Assembly: GCA_025943965.1 (NCBI GenBank)
Contig: JAPCWD010000004.1
Coordinates: 1 to 64,000 of the forward strand
Origin: Synergistaceae bacterium DZ-S4
GTDB lineage: Bacteria > Synergistota > Synergistia > Synergistales > Synergistaceae
Reading direction: 5' to 3'
DNA: 64,000 bases
The notes below the pieces were generated by a model. That model made no database searches. It worked only from the letters and a program-made list of their open reading frames with translations, and had not been told where the DNA came from. This document shows positions 1 to 8,896 of the stretch, piece after piece (within the stretch, counting starts at the first letter, position 1; each line of letters starts with the position of its first letter). The position numbers were made by a program, and so were the translations under genes.

Positions 1-36
1 CAGCAGTATTTTCATCTTACAGGAGTTTTAGGAAGG

Positions 37-110
37 TGGCTCTATGCAGCGCGCAGGTTGGCTCTATTAGAGCGCGCGACTGGCTCTAAACCTCTGCGCT
101 GGTGGCTCTA
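37..110. repeat. 22-bp period tandem array (TGGCTCTA units)
   Basis: The octamer TGGCTCTA starts at 37, 59, 81 and 103, so four copies lie exactly 22 bp apart; the 14 bp between them vary but are mostly rich in GCGC. The last copy lies inside the 3' end of the GGDEF gene and, with the next copy, supplies its final codons and stop. A 22-bp spacing is two helical turns, which would put all octamers on one DNA face. Whether the array extends left of the window cannot be seen. Confidence 0.85.
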
Positions 111-1129
111 TCTCGCCGTGTTTCGCAGACTGCCCCGCAGCTGAGAGTAACAATGTTTTCGTCTGCAGTACGAAGCGGGCATGATTCCATTTGAGTCCGG
201 AGATATTCGCAGAGCCTGTAGGTTTCTTCAGCGTTGCAGCCTTCTAACAACAGAGAAAACTCATCTCCGCCGATCCTGTAAGCACGGATATTTTCAGTCT
301 GGATCTTTTTCAGTGTATCCGATAAATAAAGCAGTACCCTATCGCCCGCCGGATGTCCGCATAAATCGTTCACGACTTTAAAATTATCGACATCGATCGC
401 CGCCAGCGCAATGAAATTTTGGGCTTTCCGGCATTCTTCCATAAGCTTCGGCAGATGGTCATCGAAGGTTTTTCTGTTGTTCAGCCCAGTGAATGGATCC
501 AGCTTCAGCTGTTCCTCCATGTTTTGCTGTCTGTCATCGAATTTCATCATGGTTGCAAGATTATCGTGCCCATATAGTATCAGGACCTTTGCCAGCAGGT
601 AGGAACAAAGGAACATGAAGCAGGCGACAAATATCTGCATAAGCATATTACTGTCCAATTTTCCTAAAAAATATATTTTGACACCCACCAGCAACACCGC
701 AAGGCTGCTTATCCAAAAGACCCAATGGGTAATTTTGACATTTGAAAAGACGGTGGAGACGAAAATAGGCAGAATGAAAGAAGCTAGCAATACGTCGGCT
801 ATATTATGCGTAAGGGAAAGATAGAAGGAAAATATGATAAAGAGCGCAAGGGACATGTATTCCTTCGAAACAAGGGGAAAACGGGTTGAACGGATAAAAA
901 GGTCTGCAAAAATGGTAAAAGCAAAGAGGCCTATGGCGGGCAGTACAATATAATTCCGCAGATAGGCATCAGGCGGACTTGTAAGGACACTCCGGGCTGC
1001 CAAATACCATATCACATGCGCCAGGATTATGATAGCAGCAGTGACATAGCCGGTATTTACTATGTATCGGCACCATTTGATAGGTTCTATGTATGACCTC
1101 TCTATGTCGCGGCTGATCCTTTTATCCAT
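86..1129 (-). CDS. Membrane-anchored GGDEF protein, C-terminally truncated
   Basis: This is a predicted diguanylate cyclase of the inner membrane. Residues about 20-190 form roughly six hydrophobic segments, followed by a short linker and a GGDEF domain that starts near DPFTGLNNR (about 212). The active-site motif RIGGDEF is intact at about 285-291, and no RxxD inhibitory site is seen before it. The domain stops about 20 residues after VTLSCGAV; the usual last helix (AD-x-ALY-x-AK type) is missing and is replaced by codons from the 22-bp repeat array. The start has a GAGGGG ribosome site. The catalytic loop is present, but the missing helix may make the protein inactive, so it may be a decaying gene. 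Confidence 0.8.
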   Translation of the reverse strand: MDKRISRDIERSYIEPIKWCRYIVNTGYVTAAIIILAHVIWYLAARSVLTSPPDAYLRNYIVLPAIGLFAFTIFADLFIRSTRFPLVSKEYMSLALFIIFSFYLSLTHNIADVLLASFILPIFVSTVFSNVKITHWVFWISSLAVLLVGVKIYFLGKLDSNMLMQIFVACFMFLCSYLLAKVLILYGHDNLATMMKFDDRQQNMEEQLKLDPFTGLNNRKTFDDHLPKLMEECRKAQNFIALAAIDVDNFKVVNDLCGHPAGDRVLLYLSDTLKKIQTENIRAYRIGGDEFSLLLEGCNAEETYRLCEYLRTQMESCPLRTADENIVTLSCGAVCETRRDRATSAEV

Positions 1130-1453
1130 AGATGCCCCTCATCCTGATATGCTTCAAAATTTGAAGTCTATTAAAATTCGGTCCCTGGCGGATTTGCGAG
1201 GGATTCACTCGCGGAGAATCTGCCGGAAGACCCATCAGGCGGTGAATTGGCCCGTAAGTCTACAGGAATCAGTTCCCGCCTGACGGGGTCAGGCAAATTC
1301 TCCGCAGCCCAGAGGCTGCAAATTCCCCGGCGGATTCAGTTCCCGCCTGCCCTTGCGACTGCTTAGCCACTGCTCAGCTACTGCTTAGCCATGTCCTGAA
1401 AACTATTGCTTGCCAATTGCTTGTCGGGCCGGAAACCCCACCCGGCCCCCGCC
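1130..1453. other. Repeat-bearing intergenic region
   Basis: No gene is supported here. The stretch holds copies of the CAAATTCnCCG hairpin-type repeat (about 1290-1350, plus a reversed relative near 1185-1240) and an 11-bp-period heptamer array (1361-1425). It separates the 5' end of the GGDEF gene from the 3' end of the peptidase gene. Confidence 0.6.
1361..1425. repeat. 11-bp period heptamer array
   Basis: GCTTAGC, GCTCAGC and GCTTAGC start at 1361, 1372 and 1383, each 11 bp apart. GCTTGCC and GCTTGTC follow at 1408 and 1419, again 11 bp apart. Four-base spacers separate the conserved heptamers. The same design recurs at about 25.7, 29.8, 61.05 and 61.3 kb. Confidence 0.8.
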
Positions 1454-2557
1454 CTACCTGATGATCCTCATCTCCCTGGTCGTCTTGTTCAGTGCTTCGG
1501 CGGTCCCATCCGGCTTGACGGTTACCAGGTTCTCTACGCGCATGCCGAATTTGCCTGCAATGTATATGCCGGGTTCGATGCTGAAGACGTTGCCCGGCTT
1601 AAGTGGTTTGTCGTTGCCTTCGATGATGTACGGGTTTTCGTGAACTGCTATGCCTACGCCGTGGCCGACGCGGTTGAAGAAGTACTTCCCGTAGCCCGCC
1701 TCTTCGATGATCCGGCGCGCGGCACGGTCGACATCCTGGCCGGTCGCTCCCGGCTTTACAGCGGCTTCTCCGGCAGCTTGCGCCAGGCGGACTATTTCGT
1801 AGATCTTGCGCTGTTCGTCTGTGGGTTCGCCGACGAAGAAGGTGCGCGAGGTGTCGGAACAGTATGATTTATAGCGGCAGCCAAGGTCGAGGATGATGAC
1901 GTCCTGCTCCTGTATCACGCGCTGGTCCCCGCCGTAGTGGGGCATGGAGGCGTTGGGTCCGCTTGCCACGATGGGGGAGAAGGACATCTCCGTGCAGCCG
2001 GCCTCTTCGAGGAAGTCGGGGATCTTCTTTATAATGTCGCGCTCTTTCATTCCGGGCTTTATGAAGGTGAAAAGTTTTTCGACCGTGAAATCGATCATGC
2101 GGGCCGCTTCGCGGAGACGGTCAAGCTCCTCGTCGTCCTTTTGGGAACGCAGCGGGGCGAGTATGTCCTGGCCGTTGACCATCCGGATGTCCATAGTGTC
2201 TCGTATCGCGAGCATGTCTACAGCACGGACGCCGTCGTTGAAGGCGATCTTTCCGCCGAGGATGCCGAGGTGTTCGCAGCCGCGCTTAAATGCGCCAGTG
2301 AAGCCCTCGTGGTCGTTCCATTCAGCGTAGAAAGGCACGTCACCGAAGGCCCTGACGATCTCTTCCTTGTAAAGCAGCGGCGTCATCGCGAAGCACTTTC
2401 CATTTTTGTCGACCGCCAGTCCGCGCACGCGTTCATCGGGATGGGTGTCGAGCTCGCCGATGTATTCGAGGTCCGTGGATGGCCCTATGTAGAGTGCGTC
2501 GAGGCCTCTCTTTTTAAGTTCTTCCGCAAGTTTTGCTGCCCGCTCGGTCCTGATCAT
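1454..2557 (-). CDS. M24 family Xaa-Pro aminopeptidase
   Basis: This cytoplasmic metallopeptidase is expected to remove N-terminal residues preceding proline, which fits a peptide-fermenting lifestyle. The N-terminal half is a creatinase-like domain; the C-terminal half is the pita-bread fold with metal ligands visible in ILDLGCRYKSYCSDTSRTFF (two Asp), GHGVGIAVHE (His), IEPGIYI (Glu) and MRVENLV (Glu). The longest frame begins 60 bases earlier, but the ATG at 2557 is preceded by GGAGGA at good spacing and begins MIRTERAAKLAEELKKRGLD, the normal start of this family, giving 367 residues. The substrate could equally be a general dipeptide (prolidase). It is divergent from the DUF3798 operon. 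Confidence 0.88.
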   Translation of the reverse strand: MIRTERAAKLAEELKKRGLDALYIGPSTDLEYIGELDTHPDERVRGLAVDKNGKCFAMTPLLYKEEIVRAFGDVPFYAEWNDHEGFTGAFKRGCEHLGILGGKIAFNDGVRAVDMLAIRDTMDIRMVNGQDILAPLRSQKDDEELDRLREAARMIDFTVEKLFTFIKPGMKERDIIKKIPDFLEEAGCTEMSFSPIVASGPNASMPHYGGDQRVIQEQDVIILDLGCRYKSYCSDTSRTFFVGEPTDEQRKIYEIVRLAQAAGEAAVKPGATGQDVDRAARRIIEEAGYGKYFFNRVGHGVGIAVHENPYIIEGNDKPLKPGNVFSIEPGIYIAGKFGMRVENLVTVKPDGTAEALNKTTREMRIIR

Positions 2558-2710
2558 GACTTTTTCCTCCTCCGGAATTTTAATAGTCGTTTTAAAAATG
2601 AAACCTGAATAAACCACTCTATTATAATAGTTCTATTGGCAAATTTATCAATAATGGCAATAATTCTTTTGATAATTCCGTATCTATAAGGCAATGACGC
2701 AAAACATTAA

Positions 2711-2739
2711 TTGACACCCAAATACGAATGCCCTAAGAT
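2711..2739 (+). promoter_or_regulatory. Sigma-70-type promoter of the DUF3798 operon
   Basis: A perfect -35 box TTGACA at 2711-2716 and a -10 box TAAGAT at 2734-2739 are separated by 17 bp. The predicted start is near 2746, about 40 bases before the GTG start, with the AGGAGG ribosome site at 2771. Confidence 0.7.
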
Positions 2740-2784
2740 TAGTTCAGTATTTTTGCTTATTCAATCTCAAAGGAGGCTAAAACA

Positions 2785-3924
2785 GTGAAGAATCGTTTTA
2801 TCATTACCACGGCAGTTGTTCTCGCGGTCGGATTCTTTACCCTCGCATCGTTTGCTCCCGCAGCTGAAGCAGCGGCGAAAAAGGGCAAGGTGGCGATCGT
2901 AACGAACACTGTTTCTCAGAACGAAGAGGAATACCGTTCTGCGCAGGAAATGGTCAAAAAGTACGGCGACCGCATCGTACACGTTACGTGGCCGGACAAC
3001 TTCATGGCCGAGCAGGAGCAGATGGTAAGCATCGTAGCGAAGCTTGCCTACGATCCTCAGATCAAAGCGCTCATCATCAACCAGGCGGTACCGGGAACCA
3101 ATGCCGCGGTGGACAAACTCCTTGAGACAAGAAAAGACGTTTTTATCGTATATTCAACGCCGCAGGAGAACCCCCCGGATGTCGCAGCCCGCGCCCAGCT
3201 CATCATCCAGCCTGACGAACTCAGGATGGGAGACGCCATCCCCCTTCAGGCAAAGAAGCTTGGAGCCAAGACCTTCGTGCACTATTCCTTCCCGAGGCAC
3301 ATGTCGCAGGTGCTCCTCTCCTCGCGCCGTGAGCTGATGAAGAAGAAGTGCGCCGAACTTGGGATCAAGTTTGTTGACGCGACCGCTCCCGACCCAACAG
3401 GAGACTCCGGACTTCCCGGCGCTCAGCAGTTCATCCTTGAGGACGTTCCCAAGATGGTAGCGAAGTACGGCAAGGACACAGCATTCTTCTCCACGAACTG
3501 CGCAATGCAGATCCCGCTCATCAAGGCAGTAGTCGACGCAAAGGCGATCTATCCTCAGCCTTGCTGCCCGTCGCCCTACCATGGATTCCCGACAGCTCTC
3601 GGGATCAAGTCAAACACCGAGAAGCAGGGCAACCTGGAGTACGTCATAGCCGAGACGAAGAGGATACTGAAGGAAAAGGGCTGCTCCGGCAGACTCTCGA
3701 CCTGGCCCGTTCCCGTCGCGATGATGGCGACCGTTGCCAGCACGGAATACGCGATGAAGGTCATCGACGGACAAGTCCCGTTTGACAAGCTGAACGTTCC
3801 CGTGCTTGAGAAGGACATGGCCAACTACGCGAAGGTCAAGGTCTCGACCACTCCCTACGTAGACGAAGCGGGCAAGAAATATCCGACCTTCCTCTTCGTG
3901 CTGATGGACTTCCTCACATACTAG
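2785..3924 (+). CDS. DUF3798 family periplasmic binding protein
   Basis: This is a probable secreted solute-binding component for the ABC genes that follow. It opens with a signal peptide (basic MKNRF, hydrophobic core, cleavage near AEAAA), then a sugar/BMP-binding-like fold beginning KGKVAIVTNTVSQNEEEY. The family is known as DUF3798, and its ligand is not established. The GTG start follows AGGAGG by 8 bases. A rho-independent terminator separates it from the ATPase gene, a common way to make more binding protein than transporter. A nucleoside, amino acid or peptide-derived ligand is possible, and the sequence does not decide between them. Confidence 0.85.
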   Translation: MKNRFIITTAVVLAVGFFTLASFAPAAEAAAKKGKVAIVTNTVSQNEEEYRSAQEMVKKYGDRIVHVTWPDNFMAEQEQMVSIVAKLAYDPQIKALIINQAVPGTNAAVDKLLETRKDVFIVYSTPQENPPDVAARAQLIIQPDELRMGDAIPLQAKKLGAKTFVHYSFPRHMSQVLLSSRRELMKKKCAELGIKFVDATAPDPTGDSGLPGAQQFILEDVPKMVAKYGKDTAFFSTNCAMQIPLIKAVVDAKAIYPQPCCPSPYHGFPTALGIKSNTEKQGNLEYVIAETKRILKEKGCSGRLSTWPVPVAMMATVASTEYAMKVIDGQVPFDKLNVPVLEKDMANYAKVKVSTTPYVDEAGKKYPTFLFVLMDFLTY

Positions 3925-3976
3925 TACAGTGTCAGCCGGGAGCAGCAGAACTCCAGATTTAATTCTGATCTGATCC

Positions 3977-4020
3977 ACAAAAAGAATTCGCAGGATCTGA
4001 TTCCTGCGGATTCTTTTTGT
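3977..4020 (+). terminator. Rho-independent terminator between binding protein and ABC genes
   Basis: A 19-bp stem (one G-T pair) has a 6-base loop and ends in CTTTTTGT. It lies 53 bases after the DUF3798 stop and 84 bases before the ATPase start, so it probably allows partial read-through within the operon. Confidence 0.8.
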
Positions 4021-4103
4021 CATTCAAAAAAGCTGTCAGCGCAGCGGAAAATTTTATACCCTGACAGCAACAGAGACACGGGGAAAAATTGAAAGAGGGG
4101 GCA

Positions 4104-5714
4104 ATGCTGTTGAGCGAAAACCTTCTTAGTTTCCGTAACGTATCAAAAAGCTATTATGGGAACACTGTCCTGTCAAACATAAACATCGAAGTCAAAAAGG
4201 GTGAGATACACGCTCTTATAGGAGAGAACGGAGCGGGGAAATCCACCCTGATGAACATCCTCTTCGGAATGCCCGTCATCCACACTACAGGGGGATACGA
4301 GGGCGAGATCCTCATCGACGGGCAAAAGACCGACATCCGCTCGCCCTATGAGGCGATGCAGGCTGGTATCGGCATGGTGCATCAGGAATTTATGCTTATC
4401 CCCCAGTACACGATAGCCGAGAACATCAAACTGAACAGGGAAATTACTACGCCGAACGCAGTCTCGAGGGTCCTTGGCAAAAGACTGGAAACCATAGATA
4501 TGGCAAAGATGAACGAACACGCGCGCAAGGCTCTTGATACACTCGACATGAACATCGAGGCCTATACCATGATCGCTGGACTGCCTGTCGGTCACATGCA
4601 ATTTATAGAGATCGCGAGAGAGATCGACAAAACGGGCATCAAGATCCTCGTATTTGACGAACCTACCGCAGTCCTCACAGAGTCTGAGGCGCAGAATCTG
4701 CTTGCGGCGATCAAGAGGCTTGCCGGCATGGGGATAGGTATCATGTTCATCAGCCACAGGCTGGACGAGATAGTCAGCGTCGCCGACCGTGTGACCATAC
4801 TGCGGGACGGCGAGCATGTCGCAACTAAAGATATTGGGGATACAAACGCGGCTGAGATAGCGTCGCTGATGATAGGCAGAAAGGTCTCGATCGCGCGCGA
4901 CTGCTCCGAGTGCAGAGAACTCTCCGACGAGGTCGAACTGCGGATCGAGGATCTGCATGTAGCCATGCCCGGAGAGAGCGTCCGCGGGATCAGCCTTGAT
5001 ATCAGAAAGGGAGAGATCGTAGGCATCGGCGGTCTGGCCGGGCAGGGCAAGCTGGGGATCGCCAACGGCATAATGGGCACTTACCCTGCCAGAGGCAAGG
5101 TGATCTTCAGGGGAAACGAACTGACGCTTAACGACCCTCACAGCGTAATAAAATCGGGCATCGCATTCGTAAGCGAGGACCGGAAAGGCGTAGGCCTCCT
5201 GCTCAACGAATCGGTAGAACTCAACATAGCCTTCACCGCAATGCAGACAAATGACCGATTCATGATCAAAGCAGCCTGTATGGCGTTCCAGAATGACCGA
5301 GAAATGCGGAAGCATGCACTGAAGATGATCGAAGACCTTGACATCCGCTGCGAGTCGCCTCTGCAGCAAACCGGCAGCCTCAGCGGAGGCAATCAGCAGA
5401 AGGTGTGCGTAGCGCGCGCACTGACCCAGGAACCGACATTCCTCTTCGTTTCAGAGCCTACGCGCGGCATCGACATCGGTGCGAAGAAGCTCATTCTCGA
5501 TCTGCTGCTCAAGCTCAACGAGCAGCTCGGAATGACGATCGTTATGACCTCCTCCGAGTTGGCGGAGCTTCGCAGCATCTGCGACAGGATAGTCATCGTA
5601 TGCGAGGGAAGGGTCGTCGGGGTGCTGCCGCCTGACGCAACTGATGCGGAATTTGGACTTCTTATGTCCGGCAGCAAGATAAATACTGCTGAAAGGAGTC
5701 CTGAAAATGCCTGA
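4104..5714 (+). CDS. ABC transporter ATPase, two nucleotide-binding domains (sugar/BMP type)
   Basis: This is the cytoplasmic energising subunit of the operon's importer. Domain 1 has an intact Walker A (GENGAGKST) but a degenerate signature around LPVGHMQFIEIAREI. Domain 2 has a degenerate Walker A (GGLAGQGKLG) but a perfect signature LSGGNQQK, the asymmetric layout typical of the RbsA/BMP class. Its length (536 residues) is normal for that class. The frame is open from a TTG at 4089; ATG 4104 is given here, but TTG 4110 lies at a better distance (8 bases) from the GAGGGGG ribosome site. The 3' end overlaps the next gene by 8 bases. Confidence 0.9.
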   Translation: MLLSENLLSFRNVSKSYYGNTVLSNINIEVKKGEIHALIGENGAGKSTLMNILFGMPVIHTTGGYEGEILIDGQKTDIRSPYEAMQAGIGMVHQEFMLIPQYTIAENIKLNREITTPNAVSRVLGKRLETIDMAKMNEHARKALDTLDMNIEAYTMIAGLPVGHMQFIEIAREIDKTGIKILVFDEPTAVLTESEAQNLLAAIKRLAGMGIGIMFISHRLDEIVSVADRVTILRDGEHVATKDIGDTNAAEIASLMIGRKVSIARDCSECRELSDEVELRIEDLHVAMPGESVRGISLDIRKGEIVGIGGLAGQGKLGIANGIMGTYPARGKVIFRGNELTLNDPHSVIKSGIAFVSEDRKGVGLLLNESVELNIAFTAMQTNDRFMIKAACMAFQNDREMRKHALKMIEDLDIRCESPLQQTGSLSGGNQQKVCVARALTQEPTFLFVSEPTRGIDIGAKKLILDLLLKLNEQLGMTIVMTSSELAELRSICDRIVIVCEGRVVGVLPPDATDAEFGLLMSGSKINTAERSPENA

Positions 5715-6777
5715 GACGAATACAGTCGGACTGATGTACAAAGTTAAGGACGTCGTCAGCACCATCGGGATGCCGACATTGATCATCGCCGCCTTCTGGG
5801 TCTTGACCCTCGTGGGCGGATATATCGTGGGCATCTCCATGTCGGCGCTTCTTTCCGACACGATCAAGCGCGCAGGCATGAACGGGATACTGGTGCTCGC
5901 GATGGTCCCCGCCATACAGTCCGGGACCGGACCGAACTTTGCCCTCCCCATCGGCATAGTCTGCGGGCTCTTCGCGATGGTATGCTCGATCGAAGCGGGC
6001 GTATCCGGGTATGCCTGGTTCCTGCTCTCGTTTGCCTTGACTGTGCCCCTTGCGGCAGTCGTCGGGTACGGTTACGGAAAGCTGATGAACGCAGTCAAAG
6101 GTTCCGAGATGACGATCGCGACCTACACAGGCTTCTCTGTCGTCGCACTTATGTGCCTCGCATGGCTTATGATCCCCTTCAAGAACCCAAAGATGGGATG
6201 GTTCATAGGTAAAGGGCTTCGTGAGACGATACAGCTGGACGCGGTTGGAGCGGCACAGATACTCAACAATATCCTGGCCTTTGAGGTAGGCGGGATCATC
6301 ATCCCGACGGGACTGCTCCTCTTCTTTGCCCTCTTTTGTGTACTTATCTGGCTCTTTTTCCGCTCGAAGATGGGGATCGCCATCTCTGCCGGCGGGATAA
6401 ACCCGATGTTTGCGCAGGCTACGGGGCTGAATATCGATAAGAACAGGATATATGCCAACGTGCTGTCCACAGTCCTGGGAGGGCTCGGGATCATCGTTTA
6501 CTCCCAGAGCTTTGGTTATGCCCAGCTCTACACGGCTCCGCTCATGATGGCCTTTCCGGCCGTCGCAGCGGTGCTGATCGGCGGAGCCACCGCCTCGCGC
6601 GCGAAAGTCTCCCACGCAATAATCGGCGTATTCCTCTTCCAGGGACTGCTGACAACGGCGCTCCCGGTCGCGAATGAGATATTCGCGGGGACAGACCTTT
6701 CAGAGATAATGAGGATGATCATTCAGAATGGCATCATCCTCTACGCACTGACGCAGGTGAAGGGAGGTGCGAGATAA
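5707..6777 (+). CDS. ABC transporter permease (BPD_transp_2 family), first subunit
   Basis: This inner-membrane permease of 356 residues has about nine to ten hydrophobic segments. It is of the branched-chain/sugar/BMP type, with conserved-looking regions PNFALPIGIVCGLFAMVCSI and AGGINPMFAQATGLNI near the cytoplasmic coupling loop. It overlaps the ATPase gene by 8 bases and the second permease by one base (TAATG), so translation is coupled. It should pair with the 434-residue permease as a heterodimer. The substrate is undetermined. Confidence 0.88.
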   Translation: MPETNTVGLMYKVKDVVSTIGMPTLIIAAFWVLTLVGGYIVGISMSALLSDTIKRAGMNGILVLAMVPAIQSGTGPNFALPIGIVCGLFAMVCSIEAGVSGYAWFLLSFALTVPLAAVVGYGYGKLMNAVKGSEMTIATYTGFSVVALMCLAWLMIPFKNPKMGWFIGKGLRETIQLDAVGAAQILNNILAFEVGGIIIPTGLLLFFALFCVLIWLFFRSKMGIAISAGGINPMFAQATGLNIDKNRIYANVLSTVLGGLGIIVYSQSFGYAQLYTAPLMMAFPAVAAVLIGGATASRAKVSHAIIGVFLFQGLLTTALPVANEIFAGTDLSEIMRMIIQNGIILYALTQVKGGAR

Positions 6778-8081
6778 TGGGAGAAATGCTTAAAACCGGG
6801 ACTGAAGGCAGGAACATCGGACAGTGGCTGCTGGACAACATCGTTACTCTGATATTCGTCGGCTTCACGCTTTTCGGATTCTTCGTCTCGGAAAATGTCT
6901 CGCTCCCTTACTTCCTTTCGGAACTCTCAAGCCGCATATTCCGCAACACCTTTCTTGTCCTTTCGCTTGTCATCCCGGTGCTTGCCGGGCTTGGACTGAA
7001 CTTCGGGATCGTTATCGGAGCGATGTCGGGACAGATCGCCATTTCGCTTGTGAGGTACTTTGAGCTAGGAGGAGTCTCAGGTCTGCTCTACGCATTCGTG
7101 ATCGCCTTCTTCGTGGCCGCGCTCTGCGGCTACCTTACGGGTCTGCTCTACAACAAGACCAGAGGGCAGGAGATGATAGCCAGCCTCATCGTCGGCTACT
7201 TCGCCAACGGCGTCTACCAGTTCCTCTTCCTCTTTGTAGTCGGTGTTATCATAGCAGTCCCTGCGACGCACCCGATGATCAAGCCGGACGGGATAGGGAT
7301 ACGCATGACGGTCGACCTCGTGCCGGCTCAGAGCGGCGGCCTTAAGTACGCCCTCGACGACATATGTACGATACCTTTCGTTCACGCGCTTCTGATAGTG
7401 GCCGCCGGCATAATCATCTTCACCGTCGCGCGCTGGTGGCTCAACAACAGGAGGAAAGAGAGCTACAAAAATGACAGAGGAAGCGCCATAAGCAATATGG
7501 TGCTCGGAATCGTACTCGCGGCTGTTTCGATCCACGCGATAGCCGCCGAGACGCCGATGACGATGGTCCGCCGCGTACCGGTGGTGACGGGGCTTCTGAT
7601 CGTGGCGCTCTGCATTTTCACCGTCCTCATCACCAAAACAAAGCTCGGACAGGACTTCCGCTCCGCCGGCTTCAGCCAGCACGTCTCTCAGATCTCGGGC
7701 ATCAACGTGGACCAGACAAGGATCATCGCGACGATGATATCTACCGTTCTCGCGGCCTGGGGGCAGATAATCTACCTCCAGAACATGGGCACGCTCAACA
7801 CCTACAATGCCCATACGCAGATCGGGATGTTCTCAGTCGCATCACTGCTCGTCGGCGGGGCTTCCACCTCGAAGGCGAACATCAAAAACGCGATCTTCGG
7901 AACGATCCTCTTCAACTCAATGTTCATAATGTCCCCCGAGATCGGCCAGTCTCTCTTCGGACAGGCACTGCTGGGCGAGTACTTCAGGACTTTCATGGTC
8001 TACGGGGTAATAGGCCTCGCACTTGGCCTCTACGTCTGGAAGGCACTGAAGCAGCACCGTGCGGCAGCGATGCAGGAGTAA
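6777..8081 (+). CDS. ABC transporter permease (BPD_transp_2 family), second subunit
   Basis: This is the second inner-membrane permease of the DUF3798 importer (434 residues). GLNFGIVIGAMSGQIAISLV and FSQHVSQISGINVDQTRI mark the same family motifs as in the partner permease. The protein is longer than its partner because of an extra loop around residues 150-240, where a helix is followed by a basic cytoplasmic stretch (RWWLNNRRKESYKNDRG). Its start overlaps the stop of the previous gene by one base. A strong terminator follows 25 bases after the stop, which closes the operon. Confidence 0.88.
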   Translation: MGEMLKTGTEGRNIGQWLLDNIVTLIFVGFTLFGFFVSENVSLPYFLSELSSRIFRNTFLVLSLVIPVLAGLGLNFGIVIGAMSGQIAISLVRYFELGGVSGLLYAFVIAFFVAALCGYLTGLLYNKTRGQEMIASLIVGYFANGVYQFLFLFVVGVIIAVPATHPMIKPDGIGIRMTVDLVPAQSGGLKYALDDICTIPFVHALLIVAAGIIIFTVARWWLNNRRKESYKNDRGSAISNMVLGIVLAAVSIHAIAAETPMTMVRRVPVVTGLLIVALCIFTVLITKTKLGQDFRSAGFSQHVSQISGINVDQTRIIATMISTVLAAWGQIIYLQNMGTLNTYNAHTQIGMFSVASLLVGGASTSKANIKNAIFGTILFNSMFIMSPEIGQSLFGQALLGEYFRTFMVYGVIGLALGLYVWKALKQHRAAAMQE

Positions 8082-8106
8082 GCCGGAGACCGGCTGTACA
8101 TTAAAT

Positions 8107-8145
8107 AAAAAATGCGGAGAGCCCGTCAGGCTCTCCGCATTTTTT
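8107..8145 (+). terminator. Rho-independent terminator of the ABC operon
   Basis: A 17-bp perfect stem (AAAAAATGCGGAGAGCC and its complement) has a 5-base loop and ends in a T run. The A and T runs at both ends could make it work for transcripts from either strand. Confidence 0.85.
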
Positions 8146-8497
8146 ATTCCCCGCAACGGAGAATTCGCAACTTTACCCGTCGCTGGAGAATTTGCCCGCT
8201 TCGCATCGCGGCAAATTGCGGCCAAAGGCCGCGGAGGTTCATAATCTCCGTCGTTCCCGGATGCTACTTGACGGAAATTCCAGCGGCTTGGGGTTAAAAG
8301 GTTTAAATTCAGTCATAGCAAGAATCTAGAGACGCTGGATCCCCGATACGGGCACTCGGGGAAGACGATATAAAAGACCCTCATTCACTGCCGAATGGGT
8401 CTTCCGGCAAATTCCCCGCAACGCGAGCATCGCAAAGCGTTGCAAATTCCCCGCTTCTGTTTTTCCCGGTTTAACGATAGCCCCTCTAAAACCGCAA
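8146..8497. other. Intergenic repeat mosaic
   Basis: No gene is supported. The stretch carries reversed copies of the CAAATTCnCCG hairpin repeat at about 8151-8245, another unit at about 8405-8452, and a GGATCCCCGATACGGGCACT-type element near 8337-8372 related to the inverted repeat at 29.5 kb. Confidence 0.6.
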
Positions 8498-8896
8498 GTG
8501 GGGCAGATCGCGGATGATGATGACGCAATGCGCAGTGGAGCCTCACGAAGGCGTATATGAATACGTCGAAGTGAGGCTCCGCAAGCCTTGCTAAGTCAGC
8601 GCCGTGCTTTTAAGGTTTTAACGATAGTCATCAATATCGTAATTGAGGTTTAGAGCGAGTGATGACGACGCAATGTGCAGTGGAGCCTCACGAAGGCGTA
8701 TATCAATACGTCGAAGTGAGGCTCCACAAGCCTTGCTAAGTCAGCGCCGTGCTTTTAAGGTTTTAACGATAGTCATCAATATCGTAATTGAGGTTTAGAG
8801 CGAGTGATGACGACGCAATGTGCAGTGGAGTCTCACGAAGGCGTATATCAATACGTCGAAGTGAGGCTCCACAAGCCTTGCTAAGTCAGCGCCGCT
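8498..8896. repeat. 145-bp tandem duplication of a palindromic repeat at the trpB 3' end
   Basis: Nearly three copies of a palindromic element follow one another with an exact offset of 145 bp (GCAG of GCAGTGGAG starts at 8532, 8677 and 8822). The second and third copies are almost identical. Each copy contains GAGCCTCAC and its complement flanking a GACGTAT/ATACG core. On the trpB strand the first copy starts at the trpB stop codon, and its far arm repeats the last codons of trpB inverted. Confidence 0.85.

Noticed and set aside
1361..1425. CRISPR-like repeat array (also at 25.7, 29.8 and 61 kb)
   Set aside because: Repeats are only 7 bp with 4-bp spacers, there are no cas genes, and spacers are far too short for a CRISPR.
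1406..2608. Long plus-strand open frames opposite the Xaa-Pro peptidase gene
   Set aside because: They are in the wrong strand of a clear M24 peptidase and have no family features; the same applies to antisense frames over other GC-rich genes in the window.
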